A stretch of DNA of 64,000 bases, from the NCBI RefSeq assembly GCF_003269275.1, contig NZ_QLTS01000011.1, positions 1-64,000 of the forward strand. The letters are read 5' to 3'. Source of the DNA: Phascolarctobacterium faecium DSM 14760 (GTDB lineage Bacteria > Bacillota > Negativicutes > Acidaminococcales > Acidaminococcaceae). The translations under genes were made by a program, and so were the position numbers. This document shows, in pieces, positions 26,525-35,452 of the stretch; position 1 is the stretch's first letter; the number at the start of each line of letters is the position of its first letter. Under the pieces are notes generated by a model. That model did not search any database. It saw only the letters and a list, made by a program, of their open reading frames with translations, and had not been told where the DNA came from.

Positions 26525-27529
26525 ATGAGAAAGATGGCTTCGAAAACTTTTTTGGCAGTGATGCTGCTTATAGTAGTTTTTTTTATTTCTGGCTGTGGAA
26601 GCTCTAATGGTGGCAATGTAAAAAAAGTCGCTTACGAAATAATTGATGATCAGGGGGCCATGATCCAATTAGAGCATAAACCGGAAAGAATACTGACGTT
26701 GGCAATGGGAACAGACAGTATTGTGTTAGGGATACTCCCTGAAGAGAAATTGATTGCAATTAATTCTTTGGCTGATGATCCTGTAAGCTCCAATATCGTA
26801 GATAAGGCGAATGGAATTACTAGAAAAATAAAAAATCCTTCTGCTGAAGAAATTTTATCTTTAAAGCCGGATGTTGTATTTATTTATAATTGGGGCAAAG
26901 CCGAAATGGTTGATAATTTACGGGAACTGGGAATTAAAGTAGTTGTTGTAAAGGGACCTAAAAGTATTGCTGATGTTAAAGAGAATGTGAAATTGATAGC
27001 AAAAACTTTAGGCGAGGAAGATAAAGGTAATCTTATGATTGCAAAAATGGATGATAAATTAGCAGAAATCAAAGAAAAGGTGGATAATATTAAGCCTGAA
27101 CGAAGGAAGAAGCTCGTTTTGATATCATTGATGACATCTTATGGCGGTAAGGGGTGTACTTTTGATGATATTTGTAAGTATGCAGGTGTTATAAATGGCG
27201 TTTCTGATGCCGGATTGCATAATGGACAGCTTTTAACAAAAGAGATGTTGGTTGATATTAATCCTGATCTTCTGATTATGCCTGTCTACAATGATCACAA
27301 AACTTTTGATATTGAAAAATATAACAAAGAATTTTTAGAGGATCCTGCATTGAAAACATTAAATGCAGTAAAAGAAAAGCGGTTTTTCTATCCGCGGGAG
27401 GGTTATATTTATAATTCTTCGCAGGATATAGTATTTGGTGTACAGGAAGTAGCTCGTGCTGCGTATGGCAGTTTATTTGATCAGCCTGAAAACTGTCATA
27501 TTTCAGTTGTTGCAGAAGTTGAAAAATAA
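26525..27529 (+). CDS. ABC importer substrate-binding lipoprotein (FecB/BtuF type) 3, orphan
   Basis: A 334-residue lipoprotein: hydrophobic signal with FFISGCGSS lipobox, then a TroA/BtuF-type domain (IIDDQGAMIQLEHKPERIL; LSLKPDVVFIYNW; INPDLLIMPVYND). It has no permease or ATPase beside it. The nearest permease of this family is at 19.0 kb. Operon with the small protein and cbiZ suggests a corrinoid or cobinamide-like ligand. It ends at a bidirectional terminator shared with merR. Confidence 0.85.
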   Translation: MRKMASKTFLAVMLLIVVFFISGCGSSNGGNVKKVAYEIIDDQGAMIQLEHKPERILTLAMGTDSIVLGILPEEKLIAINSLADDPVSSNIVDKANGITRKIKNPSAEEILSLKPDVVFIYNWGKAEMVDNLRELGIKVVVVKGPKSIADVKENVKLIAKTLGEEDKGNLMIAKMDDKLAEIKEKVDNIKPERRKKLVLISLMTSYGGKGCTFDDICKYAGVINGVSDAGLHNGQLLTKEMLVDINPDLLIMPVYNDHKTFDIEKYNKEFLEDPALKTLNAVKEKRFFYPREGYIYNSSQDIVFGVQEVARAAYGSLFDQPENCHISVVAEVEK

Positions 27530-27560
27530 AAGAGACCTTGTATTTTACAAGGTCTCTTGA
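27530..27560. terminator. Bidirectional terminator between binding protein 3 and merR
   Basis: 13-bp perfect inverted repeat (AAGAGACCTTGTA and complement) around 3 nt, in the 15 nt between two convergent genes and overlapping the merR stop. Confidence 0.85.
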
Positions 27561-28393
27561 TTTATATATGTTACTTGTAATGAAATTTTATTTATGTATT
27601 CATCTGGATCTGATGTTAACCAATGATTTTTTAAGGGCATAACATAAATATTGCTTAATGGCTGCAATTCATTACTATTGAGAAATGAGGCAATTTTTTT
27701 TGAAATAGATTTTGAATTTTTGTGATAAGTACCTTTAAAAAATATATTTAAATAGAGTCCTTCTGGTAATATCATATGGTTTTTATTAATATTTTGAGGA
27801 TGACCAACAGTTGTAAAAAATGCTAGTGAATAACTTTTTTCTCCCATTAAAAATTTTTTTTGATCAACGATCCAACCTACAGCTTTTTCTTTAAAATGTT
27901 GCTTATTAAAAGCTTTCTGGTTGTGTTTTGCCATTATTTCGAGACGTTTCTTACCAACGGCGACAGAAGACAAATCACTTATAAAAATTATCTGTTCAGA
28001 TTGATGCTCTAGCGTTATCTGATTTAAAGCTAAGTTTTCAATATTGCTTAAAAGCTTATCAACAAATGCCAGACTATGTTTAATTTTAATATGCTTATTG
28101 ATTATTTCATCACATTCACAAGATTTTTTATGTATCAATTCGTTAAATTTATCTGAACTTTTATGGTTAAGATAATCTTTTATCTGTGAAATAGGAATAT
28201 CTAATTTTCTTAAATTTACTATGATTTCTAAAATTAAATATTGTGTTAAAGAATAGTGGCGATAGCCATTTTCCGCTATGAATTCAGGACTTAAAAGCCC
28301 TATTCTGTCATAGTAAAGCAGTGTTTGTTTAGGAATATTAAAAAGAGTCGCTAATTCTCCGGCTGTAAAAAAATCTTCTATTGATTTACTCAT
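27545..28393 (-). CDS. MerR-family regulator with GyrI-like effector domain
   Basis: A 282-residue transcription factor. The N-terminal winged helix (residues about 8-75) has the MerR pattern FTAGELATLFNIPKQTLLYYD...GLLSPEF...GYRHYS. It is followed by a coiled dimerisation helix with CEC at about residue 90. Residues about 130-280 resemble the GyrI/BmrR effector-binding fold (SDLSSVAVG; LPEGLYLNIFFKGTYH). Such regulators bind bulky hydrophobic ligands, so a tetrapyrrole is conceivable here. Its start faces the operator at 28412-28442, and copies of that operator precede two other operons. No cobalamin-binding (CarH-type) domain is present. ATG with AAAGGAG upstream. Confidence 0.88.
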   Translation of the reverse strand: MSKSIEDFFTAGELATLFNIPKQTLLYYDRIGLLSPEFIAENGYRHYSLTQYLILEIIVNLRKLDIPISQIKDYLNHKSSDKFNELIHKKSCECDEIINKHIKIKHSLAFVDKLLSNIENLALNQITLEHQSEQIIFISDLSSVAVGKKRLEIMAKHNQKAFNKQHFKEKAVGWIVDQKKFLMGEKSYSLAFFTTVGHPQNINKNHMILPEGLYLNIFFKGTYHKNSKSISKKIASFLNSNELQPLSNIYVMPLKNHWLTSDPDEYINKISLQVTYINQETL

Positions 28394-28411
28394 AAATTAC
28401 TCCTTTATTTA

Positions 28412-28442
28412 TTGACAATATACTTACTATATAGTTTACCAT
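28412..28442 (+). promoter_or_regulatory. MerR-type promoter/operator 2 (merR/receptor 1 intergenic)
   Basis: TTGACA, 19-bp spacer, TACCAT reading rightward toward receptor 1. The dyad at 28415-28435 (ACAATATAC, 3 nt, CTATATAGT) lies in the spacer. It sits 19 nt from the merR start codon, so it may also control merR itself. The region 28450-28514 is AT-rich with nothing else recognised. Confidence 0.75.
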
Positions 28443-28514
28443 AGAATTATATAAGATATTATATCATATAAAATTATAGATAAGTAGAATTTAATTTTAA
28501 TAATTTAATAAAAA

Positions 28515-28696
28515 CAGGTGCGTAAGCTTAATAGAGAAATCGGTATAAGCCGATGCGGTCCCGCCGCTGTAAAGATGAGCCTGCTGCAAATGCCACTGAG
28601 ATTGATCTTGGGAAGGCGCAGCACGAGCGTTGAATCCTGAGCCAGAAGAACTGCCTGTTTGAATAAAGTGATATTCCTGCGAGCGACAGGAAGGTT
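28515..28696 (+). ncRNA. Cobalamin riboswitch of TonB-dependent receptor 1
   Basis: GGTGCG, CGGTCCCGCCGCTGTAA, GCCACTG...GGGAAGG, GAGCCAGAAGAACTGCC and the terminal hairpin TTCCTG-CGAGCGA-CAGGAA, in canonical order. Confidence 0.95.
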
Positions 28697-28723
28697 ACGC
28701 TTGAGTTTTTACCAAGTGCTTTT

Positions 28724-28760
28724 ATGCCTTTCTCTTTTTGCAGAGAAAGGCATTTTTGTT
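28724..28760 (+). terminator. Riboswitch-linked terminator, receptor 1
   Basis: ATGCCTTTCTC/GAGAAAGGCAT, 11-bp stem with an 8-nt loop and TTTTGTT tail. Confidence 0.9.
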
Positions 28761-28849
28761 AGAGGTATTATTTGCGCGGCCATGAAAGACTGGACGCAGA
28801 TGATTGCTTCTATAAAAATAATAAAAAAATTTGGGAAAGGAAGTTGAGC

Positions 28850-30807
28850 ATGTTGAACAAGAGTTTGGGTAAAAGTGTACTGATGACAGCACTCATAACT
28901 GGGAGTGTCATCTGGGGGGCACGGTAGTACACGCGGAGGAACCGCAGCAGTTTTTATTGGATGAGTATGTTGTAACGGCTACAAGAATGGAAAATAAATT
29001 AGTTGATACTCCTGCCAATATGTCGGTCATAACATCAGAGGAGTTTGAAAAAAGAAACTATCAAAGCGTAAGTGAAGCTTTAGAAAATGTTCCTGGTGTT
29101 ATTGTAAAACGCAGTGGATTTTTAGGTGGAGATCAACATATTTATTTAAATGGTGATGATAGAGTATTAATTATGGTTGATGGGCGAAGACTTAACCAGG
29201 ATAAGGGAACTTCTGGACGTTCTGGTTTTGATATAACTAATTTGCCATCTCCTGATTTTATTGAAAAAATAGAGATTTTGAAAGGTGCAGGATCATCATT
29301 ATATGGTTCAGATGCAGTAGGTGGTGTTATAAATATTATTACCAAAAGTGCCAATAAGAACTATGCAAAAATAAATATAAATACCGGCTCATGGGGTTCG
29401 CAAAATTACAGTGCTTTAGTAAGTGTGAAAAAAGGTAAAACTGGCGTAATCACAACGATAAACAAACAAAAGCAAAATTATGTAAAATACAAAGAAGCTG
29501 ATTCCGGGGATAATGTTAAGTGGCCTAATTCTTCTAATAATATTATAGGCGCCACAATTAAAGTTGATCAGGAGTTTGACGATGATAAATTAGCAACGTT
29601 ATATTTTGAGCACTCATTTAAAGATGGTGGCAAACCTTATTATGCTACGGGTTTAGGTGGGTGGAATACTATTAAACCAGGAGCATCTGGTACTGATTTG
29701 AACAATAATATTTCAGGAAAATTTGAATGGGGACGTGGAGAAAAAAATACTGGGTTTATACAAATATATAGAAATTATTATAGTGGCAATTTTTATGATA
29801 ATAATAGTGACAGCAATTATTATGAAACTAAAGATGGTGTAGAAATTCAACAAACTTGGGAATTATCAAAAAATAATAAAGTAGTTGTTGGTGCTGATTG
29901 GCGAGAATCTGAGGTAAATAATCCTGGTACATATGGCGGTAAAATTGCTAAAATCAACAATAAGGCTATTTATGTACAGGATAGCTGGGATTTTGCCGAT
30001 TCTTGGCTTTTAAATGCGGGGCTTCGGTATGATAAACATAATTTTTTTGGAAATAAAACTACGGCAAGTGTAGCAGTAAATAAAAAATTTAGTGAAGACA
30101 GTCATGCATATCTTTCTTGGGGGCAAATTTTTAATGCGCCACAGGCTAATGATTTATTCTATTATTCGCCATCAATCCCTGGGGTGTCAGGCGCGATGAT
30201 AGGTAATGCCAAATTAAAACCTGAAACTGGTGAAGTTTGGACTATTGGCTATGATACAAAACTTAACGATAAAATACAATTGGGGATCAATGCATTTTAC
30301 AGTGAACTTGATGATGCAATAAACTGGGCAGCTTTAGATCCAAATAATTTTTTAAGTGATTGGACAGTTGCTAATGTTGCTAAACAGAAAAAACGTGGTA
30401 TGGAGTTTAATGTCAAACATAAGTTAACGGATGAGTTTTCAATAAATGGCAGTTATACCTATGTAAAAGTTGAGGAAGATAATAAGGATGGAAATGGATT
30501 TAAACGCGATACTAATGTATCACCTAATCAGTATAAAATAGGCATAAGCTTTAATAAAGATAAATGGGATGCAGAATTATATGGACGTGGAGCTAGTGGT
30601 GCTGATAAAAGTAAATATGTAGATTCTAAGTATTTGACTTTAGATTTTTCTTTGCAATATAAAGTTCAAAAAGATTATAAAATTTATGCCAAAGCATATA
30701 ATTTAACTAATGCTTCTTATGCTGAAACAGGTGGTGTTTCTAATGGCAAGTATTCTTTTCCTATGCCAGGACGCTCTTTCCTTATCGGTATGGAATACGC
30801 ATTTTAA
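28850..30807 (+). CDS. TonB-dependent outer-membrane receptor 1, frameshifted (phase OFF)
   Basis: Encodes a receptor of about 652 residues if read with one extra G. As sequenced, the ATG at 28850 (AAAGGAAG upstream) reads MLNKSLGKSVLMTALITGSV and stops at TAG 28925, because the poly-G tract 28914-28919 has 6 G. With 7 G the signal peptide runs into VVHAEEP and the plug domain (DEYVVTATRMENK; VPGVIV; GAGSSLYGSDAVGGVINIIT). A 22-strand barrel then ends in a terminal Phe (GMEYAF). The intact 1.85-kb downstream frame shows this is not decay. It is controlled by both a MerR-type promoter and a riboswitch. Likely cargo is a corrinoid or other tetrapyrrole. Confidence 0.85.
28914..28919 (+). repeat. 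Poly-G tract, 6 G, in signal peptide of receptor 1 (OFF)
   Basis: Six G after ATCT; the frame requires seven. Same codon position (Trp-Gly-Gly) as the tracts in receptors 2 and 3. Confidence 0.85.
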
Positions 30808-30820
30808 ATAATGAAACGCA

Positions 30821-30859
30821 AATATATGGACTGGAGCATAAGCTTCGGTTCATATATAA
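30821..30859 (+). promoter_or_regulatory. Hairpin between receptor 1 and nitrilase gene
   Basis: AATATATG...CATATATA outer stem with inner GGAG/CTTC pairing, 15 nt before the nitrilase start. No T-tract, so more likely an RNA processing or attenuation element than a terminator. Confidence 0.4.
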
Positions 30860-30874
30860 TTTGAAGGAGTTTTT

Positions 30875-31642
30875 ATGAAAGTAGCATTATGTCATTTAGA
30901 ACTTAGCAATGGTCCTGAGCAGAAAAATATAGAACTATTGGAAAAAGCAGTTCGAATTGCTGCTGAAAAAGGAGCTAATTGGGTAATTACTCCGGAAACA
31001 GCAGTGCAGGGGTATTACTTTTATAAATTAGAGCCAGAAACAAAAGTAGATAAACAACCGTCTTCTAAATTAAGTTTCTTATTATCATTAGTTAAAGACT
31101 ATGGTTTATTTTTGTTTTTGGGGTGTGGTGAATACGATAGCGAATTGAACTGTAATTTTAATTCTTGTATTGTATTTGAACCAAGTGGAGAAATATGCGG
31201 CAGACATAGAAAAATTATTTCTCATGGTATCGGTGCTGAGTCTTGGGCGAGAACTGCAGATGTACTAAAACCTATCGATTGTTTGAATATTAAAGTTGGA
31301 GTGCTTGTATGTGCAGATGCATGGTACAGTGAACATGCTAAAAAGATGCAGAAAAAAGGCGCACAGATAATTATTGATATAGCAGCGTGGCCTCCAACGG
31401 AAGTTTGTGGCAATCCGTTAGGAGCATGGGAAAAATGTTCCTCTGTTACAGGATTACCAGTGCTGGTTTGCAATCAAACCGGAAAAACTGAATGGATGGA
31501 TATGACTATTGGCCAAAGCGTCGTTATAGAGCATGGCAAAGTAAAATTTAGTTATAATGGGAAACAGGCAGTTTTATTATTCGAGTGGGATGAAGTTACA
31601 GGAATAGTTATATCAAAAAAATTTGAAGTTATTTTTATTTAA
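30875..31642 (+). CDS. Nitrilase/carbon-nitrogen hydrolase family protein
   Basis: A 255-residue cytosolic amidase-type enzyme. The Glu-Lys-Cys triad is visible: E41 in ITPETA, Lys in GRHRKII, and nucleophile Cys in VLVCADAWYS. A second Glu follows in the AWPPTEV region. Family members hydrolyse amides or nitriles, or condense acid and amine. It follows receptor 1 with AAGGAG upstream and precedes the MerR-controlled chelatase subunits. In this setting it could remove or alter an amide side chain of an imported corrinoid, but nothing in the sequence proves that. Confidence 0.85.
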   Translation: MKVALCHLELSNGPEQKNIELLEKAVRIAAEKGANWVITPETAVQGYYFYKLEPETKVDKQPSSKLSFLLSLVKDYGLFLFLGCGEYDSELNCNFNSCIVFEPSGEICGRHRKIISHGIGAESWARTADVLKPIDCLNIKVGVLVCADAWYSEHAKKMQKKGAQIIIDIAAWPPTEVCGNPLGAWEKCSSVTGLPVLVCNQTGKTEWMDMTIGQSVVIEHGKVKFSYNGKQAVLLFEWDEVTGIVISKKFEVIFI

Positions 31643-31645
31643 AAT

Positions 31646-31676
31646 TTGACTATATACTTGGTATATAGTTTAATAT
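31646..31676 (+). promoter_or_regulatory. MerR-type promoter/operator 3 (chelatase I/D operon)
   Basis: TTGACT, 19-bp spacer, TAATAT. The spacer region holds a perfect dyad: ACTATATAC, TTG, GTATATAGT (31649-31669). Best of the three copies. Confidence 0.8.
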
Positions 31677-31750
31677 GATATAGTAATTTAATTGTAATGA
31701 AATTCTTATGGATATTTCTTGCTATTATTGTGCTTTTAGGAGGAGTTATA

Positions 31751-32794
31751 GTGAAAAGAATGTCAGTATACCCATTTACAGCTATTGTAGGACAGGATGA
31801 TATGAAAATGTCCTTAATATTAAATGTAATAAACCCGTCATTAGGCGGTGTTTTAATAAAAGGTGAAAAAGGTACTGCCAAGTCAACAGCAGTACGTGCT
31901 TTGGCCGAATTACTGCCGGCTATGGAAGCAGTACATGGATGTAAATTTCATTGTGATCCGGCAGATCCCAATCTGTTATGCGAAGATTGTGCATCTAAAT
32001 ATACTGAGGATAATAAATTAGTTGCCGATACCGTAAAAATGCGTGTGGTCGAGTTGCCTGTAAGCGCGACTGAAGATCGCGTTGTTGGTACTTTGGATAT
32101 TGAACATGCGATTAAGCATGGCGAGAAAAAATTTGAGGCAGGTATTTTAGCTCAAGCCAATCGTAATATTTTGTATGTGGATGAAATAAATTTGCTTGAT
32201 GACCATGTTGTAGATGTATTGTTGGATGCTGCAGCAATGGGAATCAATACAGTTGAGCGTGAAGGCGTTTCATATTCTCATCCGGCTCGTTTTGTTTTGG
32301 TTGGTACAATGAATCCTGAAGAGGGTGATATCCGCCCGCAGCTTTTGGATCGTTTTGGCTTGTCAGTAGTTGTTACAGGTGAGCATGATCCCGCGCAGCG
32401 TGTTGAGGTAATTAAACGTCGTTTGGCTTATGAGCAGGATGCCGATACTTTTATTGCCGGTTATCAGCATGATCAGGAAGAGCTGGCTGCAAAAATTACA
32501 CAAGCCAGCAGTTTGTTACCTCAGGTAGATATCAACGAGGAACTTTTGGAAACTGTTGCTAAATTAGCTGTAGAACTTGGTGTTGACGGGCATCGCGCCG
32601 ATATTACTGTAATTAAAACAGCTTTGACACTGGCGGCTTTTAATGGACGCAAAGAAGTGGAACTGGAAGACGTAAAAAATGCTGCCAAATTAGTATTGCC
32701 GCATCGTATGCGTCGTCGTCCTTTTGAAGAAGGACAATTGGATTGGGATAAGGTTGAAAGTATTTTGTCCTCTGGGGCTAAAGGAGCGTTATAA
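31751..32794 (+). CDS. AAA+ chelatase subunit, ChlI/BchI-like
   Basis: A 347-residue AAA+ ATPase of the magnesium-chelatase I subunit type. Walker [10 protein letters not shown], Walker [17 protein letters not shown], and sensor [20 protein letters not shown]. The Cys cluster HGCKFHCDP...LLCEDC is also seen in BchI. It powers the CobN/BchH subunit through a ring with the D subunit. The GTG at 31751 is chosen because AGGAGGAG (31738-31745) lies 5 nt before it. A longer frame from ATG 31697 adds a hydrophobic N-terminus with no ribosome site. Driven by the MerR-type promoter; it abuts the D gene with no gap. Confidence 0.92.
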   Translation: MKRMSVYPFTAIVGQDDMKMSLILNVINPSLGGVLIKGEKGTAKSTAVRALAELLPAMEAVHGCKFHCDPADPNLLCEDCASKYTEDNKLVADTVKMRVVELPVSATEDRVVGTLDIEHAIKHGEKKFEAGILAQANRNILYVDEINLLDDHVVDVLLDAAAMGINTVEREGVSYSHPARFVLVGTMNPEEGDIRPQLLDRFGLSVVVTGEHDPAQRVEVIKRRLAYEQDADTFIAGYQHDQEELAAKITQASSLLPQVDINEELLETVAKLAVELGVDGHRADITVIKTALTLAAFNGRKEVELEDVKNAAKLVLPHRMRRRPFEEGQLDWDKVESILSSGAKGAL

Positions 32795-34747
32795 ATGCTG
32801 ACTAATGCTATTTATCCTTTTGTGGCAGTAGTTGGGCAGGAGCAGTTAAAAAAAGCTCTGCAGATCGCTTTAGTAAATCAAAAGGCAGGTGGCCTTTTGA
32901 TTGGCGGTGAAAAAGGGACTGCTAAATCCACCTTGGTACGCGCTGCTAAAGAGATTATTGGCACACAGAAGATAGTGGATTTGCCGCTTAATGCTACGGA
33001 AGATATGCTTTTTGGTAGTATCGATATTGAATATGCTGTTAGTAAAGGCGAACGCAGATTTTTGCCTGGGATATTAAGCAGAGCTACAGGTAATATTTTG
33101 TATATTGATGAAGCAAATTTATTGCGGCAGGAATTGCTGACTGCAGTTTTGGATGTTAACGCTTCTGGTATCAATCAGGTTGAGCGTGATGGCATTTCTT
33201 TTACTCATTCTGTATCGTATACTGTTATTGGAACAATGAACCCCGAAGAAGGAGTTCTGCCAGGTCATATATTAGATAGGTTTGGTATGTATGTTGATGC
33301 CCAAAGTGAGAAAGATGTGGTAATACGCACAGAAATAATTAGACGTTCTCTTGCCTGTGGCTTTGATATACAAAGCTTCAGAAACAGTTATTTTAATGAA
33401 ACAGAAAAATTAGCGGCAAAGATTGCTTTGGCAAGGAGCATTGTAGAAGAAATTGAAGTATCAGAAGCCATGATGCAGCTGGCGGCACAAATGTGCGCAC
33501 AGGCTTTTTGTGCCGGTCATAGAGCGGAAATTTATCTTTTGGAAGCCGCTAAAGCTATAGCCGCTTTAGCGGAAAGAAATTATGTTTTACCTAAGGATGT
33601 GGAAGAAGCTGCCATGTTTGTGCTGCCGCATCGTATGCGGAAGCCACCAGAACAACAACAGGAAAATCCGGAGCAGCAGGAAGAAGAACAGCCTGATGAT
33701 AATGAACAGCAGAATCAAGATGAAAACGAGGATAATGATGAAGACTCAAAGGAGTCACCGTTGGCGCCACCACCGCTTGATGATAATGAAGACGATGGTG
33801 ATGAGGAAGATAACAGTGACGATGATGAGAATCAGGATGACGACAAAGAAAAAGAAGAGCAGAGTCCTGACAATGACAAAAATCAGTTAGCACCGGAAGA
33901 ACAGATTGCAGATATTGATAAAAATTTTAAGTTTCCTAAAATGGTTCTGGATTTAGGCAAAGATCGCAATGTCCGGCGTGGCAGTGGCAAACGCAGCACG
34001 ACTAAAACAGATCTTAAACAAGGGCGTTATGTTAGGGCTGAAATGCCGAAAATAAAAGTGGAAGATTTGGCTTTTGATGCTACAATCAGGGCTGCGGCGC
34101 CGTTTCAGCGTCTGCGTGAAGATAACGGTTGCGCCCTGAATATTAAGAGTGAAGATTTACGGCAAAAAGTACGCGAAAAACGTATTGGCAATACATTTTT
34201 ATTTGTAGTTGATGCCAGTGGGTCAATGGGAGCTCGTGAACGGATGCGGGCCGTAAAAGGCGCTATTTTCTATATGCTGCAGGAAGCATATCAGAAACGT
34301 GATCGTGTTGGTATGGTTGCTTTTCGCAGGCAAAAGGCTGAATTATTGCTGCCTATAACACGCAGCGTTGATCTTGCACAAAAGTGTTTGGCAGAAATGC
34401 CTACTGGCGGCAAAACTCCTTTAGCAGACGGTTTATCAACTGCGTTGGTAACTTTGGGAATGTTGAATAAAAAAGACAGCGAGTTAGAACCGATTCTGAT
34501 TTTAGTAACTGATGGCAGAGCTAATGCCATAGAAGAAAACAGTGGTGATCCGGTAGAGAGTGCCTTAAAAATGGCTGAAAAAATTCGGAAGGCTAAAATT
34601 ACCTCCGTTGTTATCGATACTGAAACAGATTTTATTAAACTGGGTGTGGCCAAAGCTGTTGCCAAAGCAATGGGAGCAACTTATTATAGCCTTCGCAGTT
34701 TATCTCAGGAACAGATTTTAAGAATAGTACGTAATTTAGATGTTTAA
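32795..34747 (+). CDS. Chelatase D subunit, ChlD/BchD-like (AAA+ and vWA)
   Basis: A 650-residue protein. Residues 1-285 are an AAA+ domain with Walker [10 protein letters not shown] and ILYIDEANLLRQ. Residues about 285-375 are a very acidic Gln/Glu/Asp/Asn-rich linker. The C-terminal third is a von Willebrand A domain with the MIDAS motif DASGS and the Thr and Asp of TGGKTPLADGL. This is the classical D subunit of Mg/Co chelatases and completes, with the I subunit and the CobN-like protein 9 kb upstream, a three-part chelatase. Its ATG directly follows the I-subunit stop, with AAAGGAG upstream. Confidence 0.92.
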   Translation: MLTNAIYPFVAVVGQEQLKKALQIALVNQKAGGLLIGGEKGTAKSTLVRAAKEIIGTQKIVDLPLNATEDMLFGSIDIEYAVSKGERRFLPGILSRATGNILYIDEANLLRQELLTAVLDVNASGINQVERDGISFTHSVSYTVIGTMNPEEGVLPGHILDRFGMYVDAQSEKDVVIRTEIIRRSLACGFDIQSFRNSYFNETEKLAAKIALARSIVEEIEVSEAMMQLAAQMCAQAFCAGHRAEIYLLEAAKAIAALAERNYVLPKDVEEAAMFVLPHRMRKPPEQQQENPEQQEEEQPDDNEQQNQDENEDNDEDSKESPLAPPPLDDNEDDGDEEDNSDDDENQDDDKEKEEQSPDNDKNQLAPEEQIADIDKNFKFPKMVLDLGKDRNVRRGSGKRSTTKTDLKQGRYVRAEMPKIKVEDLAFDATIRAAAPFQRLREDNGCALNIKSEDLRQKVREKRIGNTFLFVVDASGSMGARERMRAVKGAIFYMLQEAYQKRDRVGMVAFRRQKAELLLPITRSVDLAQKCLAEMPTGGKTPLADGLSTALVTLGMLNKKDSELEPILILVTDGRANAIEENSGDPVESALKMAEKIRKAKITSVVIDTETDFIKLGVAKAVAKAMGATYYSLRSLSQEQILRIVRNLDV

Positions 34748-34766
34748 ACAGGAGGTAAGAGGTAAT

Positions 34767-35318
34767 ATGATGAAAAAGTTAATAATGCTGCTGACAATTT
34801 GCATGATGTGCTTATTGGCGGTTTCAGCCAGTGCTGCAGAAAAGAATGATGAAGCACCACCTATCAATTGGGAAATTAGCATGATGCCCAAGCCTACGGC
34901 TGAGGAAATAGAAGCAGCACGTTGGTCAATTGTTTTAGAAAACACTATGGGCGTTTATGCATATGACATGGATTCACTGTATTTCCCAGAAGAAAAAAAC
35001 GGGGTTGTAAACAAAGATTTAGTTAATGTTATTGTGAAAACTGTTTTTACAGACAAAGAATTACTAAAAAGAATGAATAAAACCTATGCAGAAAAACTGG
35101 CGAAAAAAGAAAAAGTTCAGTATTGTGAAATGCTGATGCAATTTAATGTGGCAGATAAAACCTATGGTGTAAAACAAATGGACGTTTATGGCAGCAAAGG
35201 AACGAAACTTGAAACTAAAATAAATAACGGAGAACTTATCCCTGTGCCAGAGAAAACGTTTGCAGAGGCGATGCTGGAAATTTGTTTGCAAGCAGTGAAT
35301 AATACATCCGAAAATTAA
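34767..35318 (+). CDS. Exported protein of unknown function downstream of chelatase genes
   Basis: A 183-residue protein with a clear signal peptide (MMKKLIMLLTICMMCLLAVSASA, cleavage before AEKND). The mature part of about 160 residues has WSIVLENTMGVYAYDMDSLYF followed by alternating strands and a C-terminal helix. That pattern recalls small periplasmic surface-adhesin-E-like domains, but I cannot assign a family. ATG at 34767 with AGGAGG and GAGG sites upstream; the in-frame TTG at 34740 overlaps chlD and is unlikely. No lipobox. Co-transcription with the chelatase suggests a periplasmic accessory role in the same process. Confidence 0.75.
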   Translation: MMKKLIMLLTICMMCLLAVSASAAEKNDEAPPINWEISMMPKPTAEEIEAARWSIVLENTMGVYAYDMDSLYFPEEKNGVVNKDLVNVIVKTVFTDKELLKRMNKTYAEKLAKKEKVQYCEMLMQFNVADKTYGVKQMDVYGSKGTKLETKINNGELIPVPEKTFAEAMLEICLQAVNNTSEN

Positions 35319-35396
35319 AATATAAATCCTATTAATGATATAAAATATCAAAAAACTAAATATGAAATTAATAAGAAAAATAATTGGTACATTAAC

Positions 35397-35425
35397 TTGA
35401 AATAATACTTAATATCATATATAAT
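35397..35425 (+). promoter_or_regulatory. Sigma-A promoter of receptor 2 cassette
   Basis: TTGAAA, 17-bp spacer, TATAAT, 28 nt before the riboswitch. Ordinary spacing, unlike the MerR-type promoters. Confidence 0.75.
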
Positions 35426-35452
35426 CTAGTATCATAACTAAATACTTATTGT

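Noticed and set aside
28659-28847. 62-residue open frame before receptor 1
   Set aside because: It spans the riboswitch end and terminator, with no ribosome site and no recognisable protein features.
28850-30807. Receptor 1 as a degraded pseudogene
   Set aside because: The only defect is one base in a G run that has 7 and 8 copies in the paralogues. The remaining frame of about 1.85 kb is open and keeps the plug, barrel and terminal Phe.
31697-31750. Hydrophobic N-terminal extension of the ChlI-like protein
   Set aside because: The region lies just after the MerR-type promoter, has no ribosome site for ATG 31697 and contains the AGGAGGAG of the GTG at 31751.
33582-33893. Open frames on both strands over the chlD linker
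   Set aside because: They arise from the repetitive GAA/GAT codons of the acidic linker and translate to low-complexity Met/Lys or His-rich sequence.
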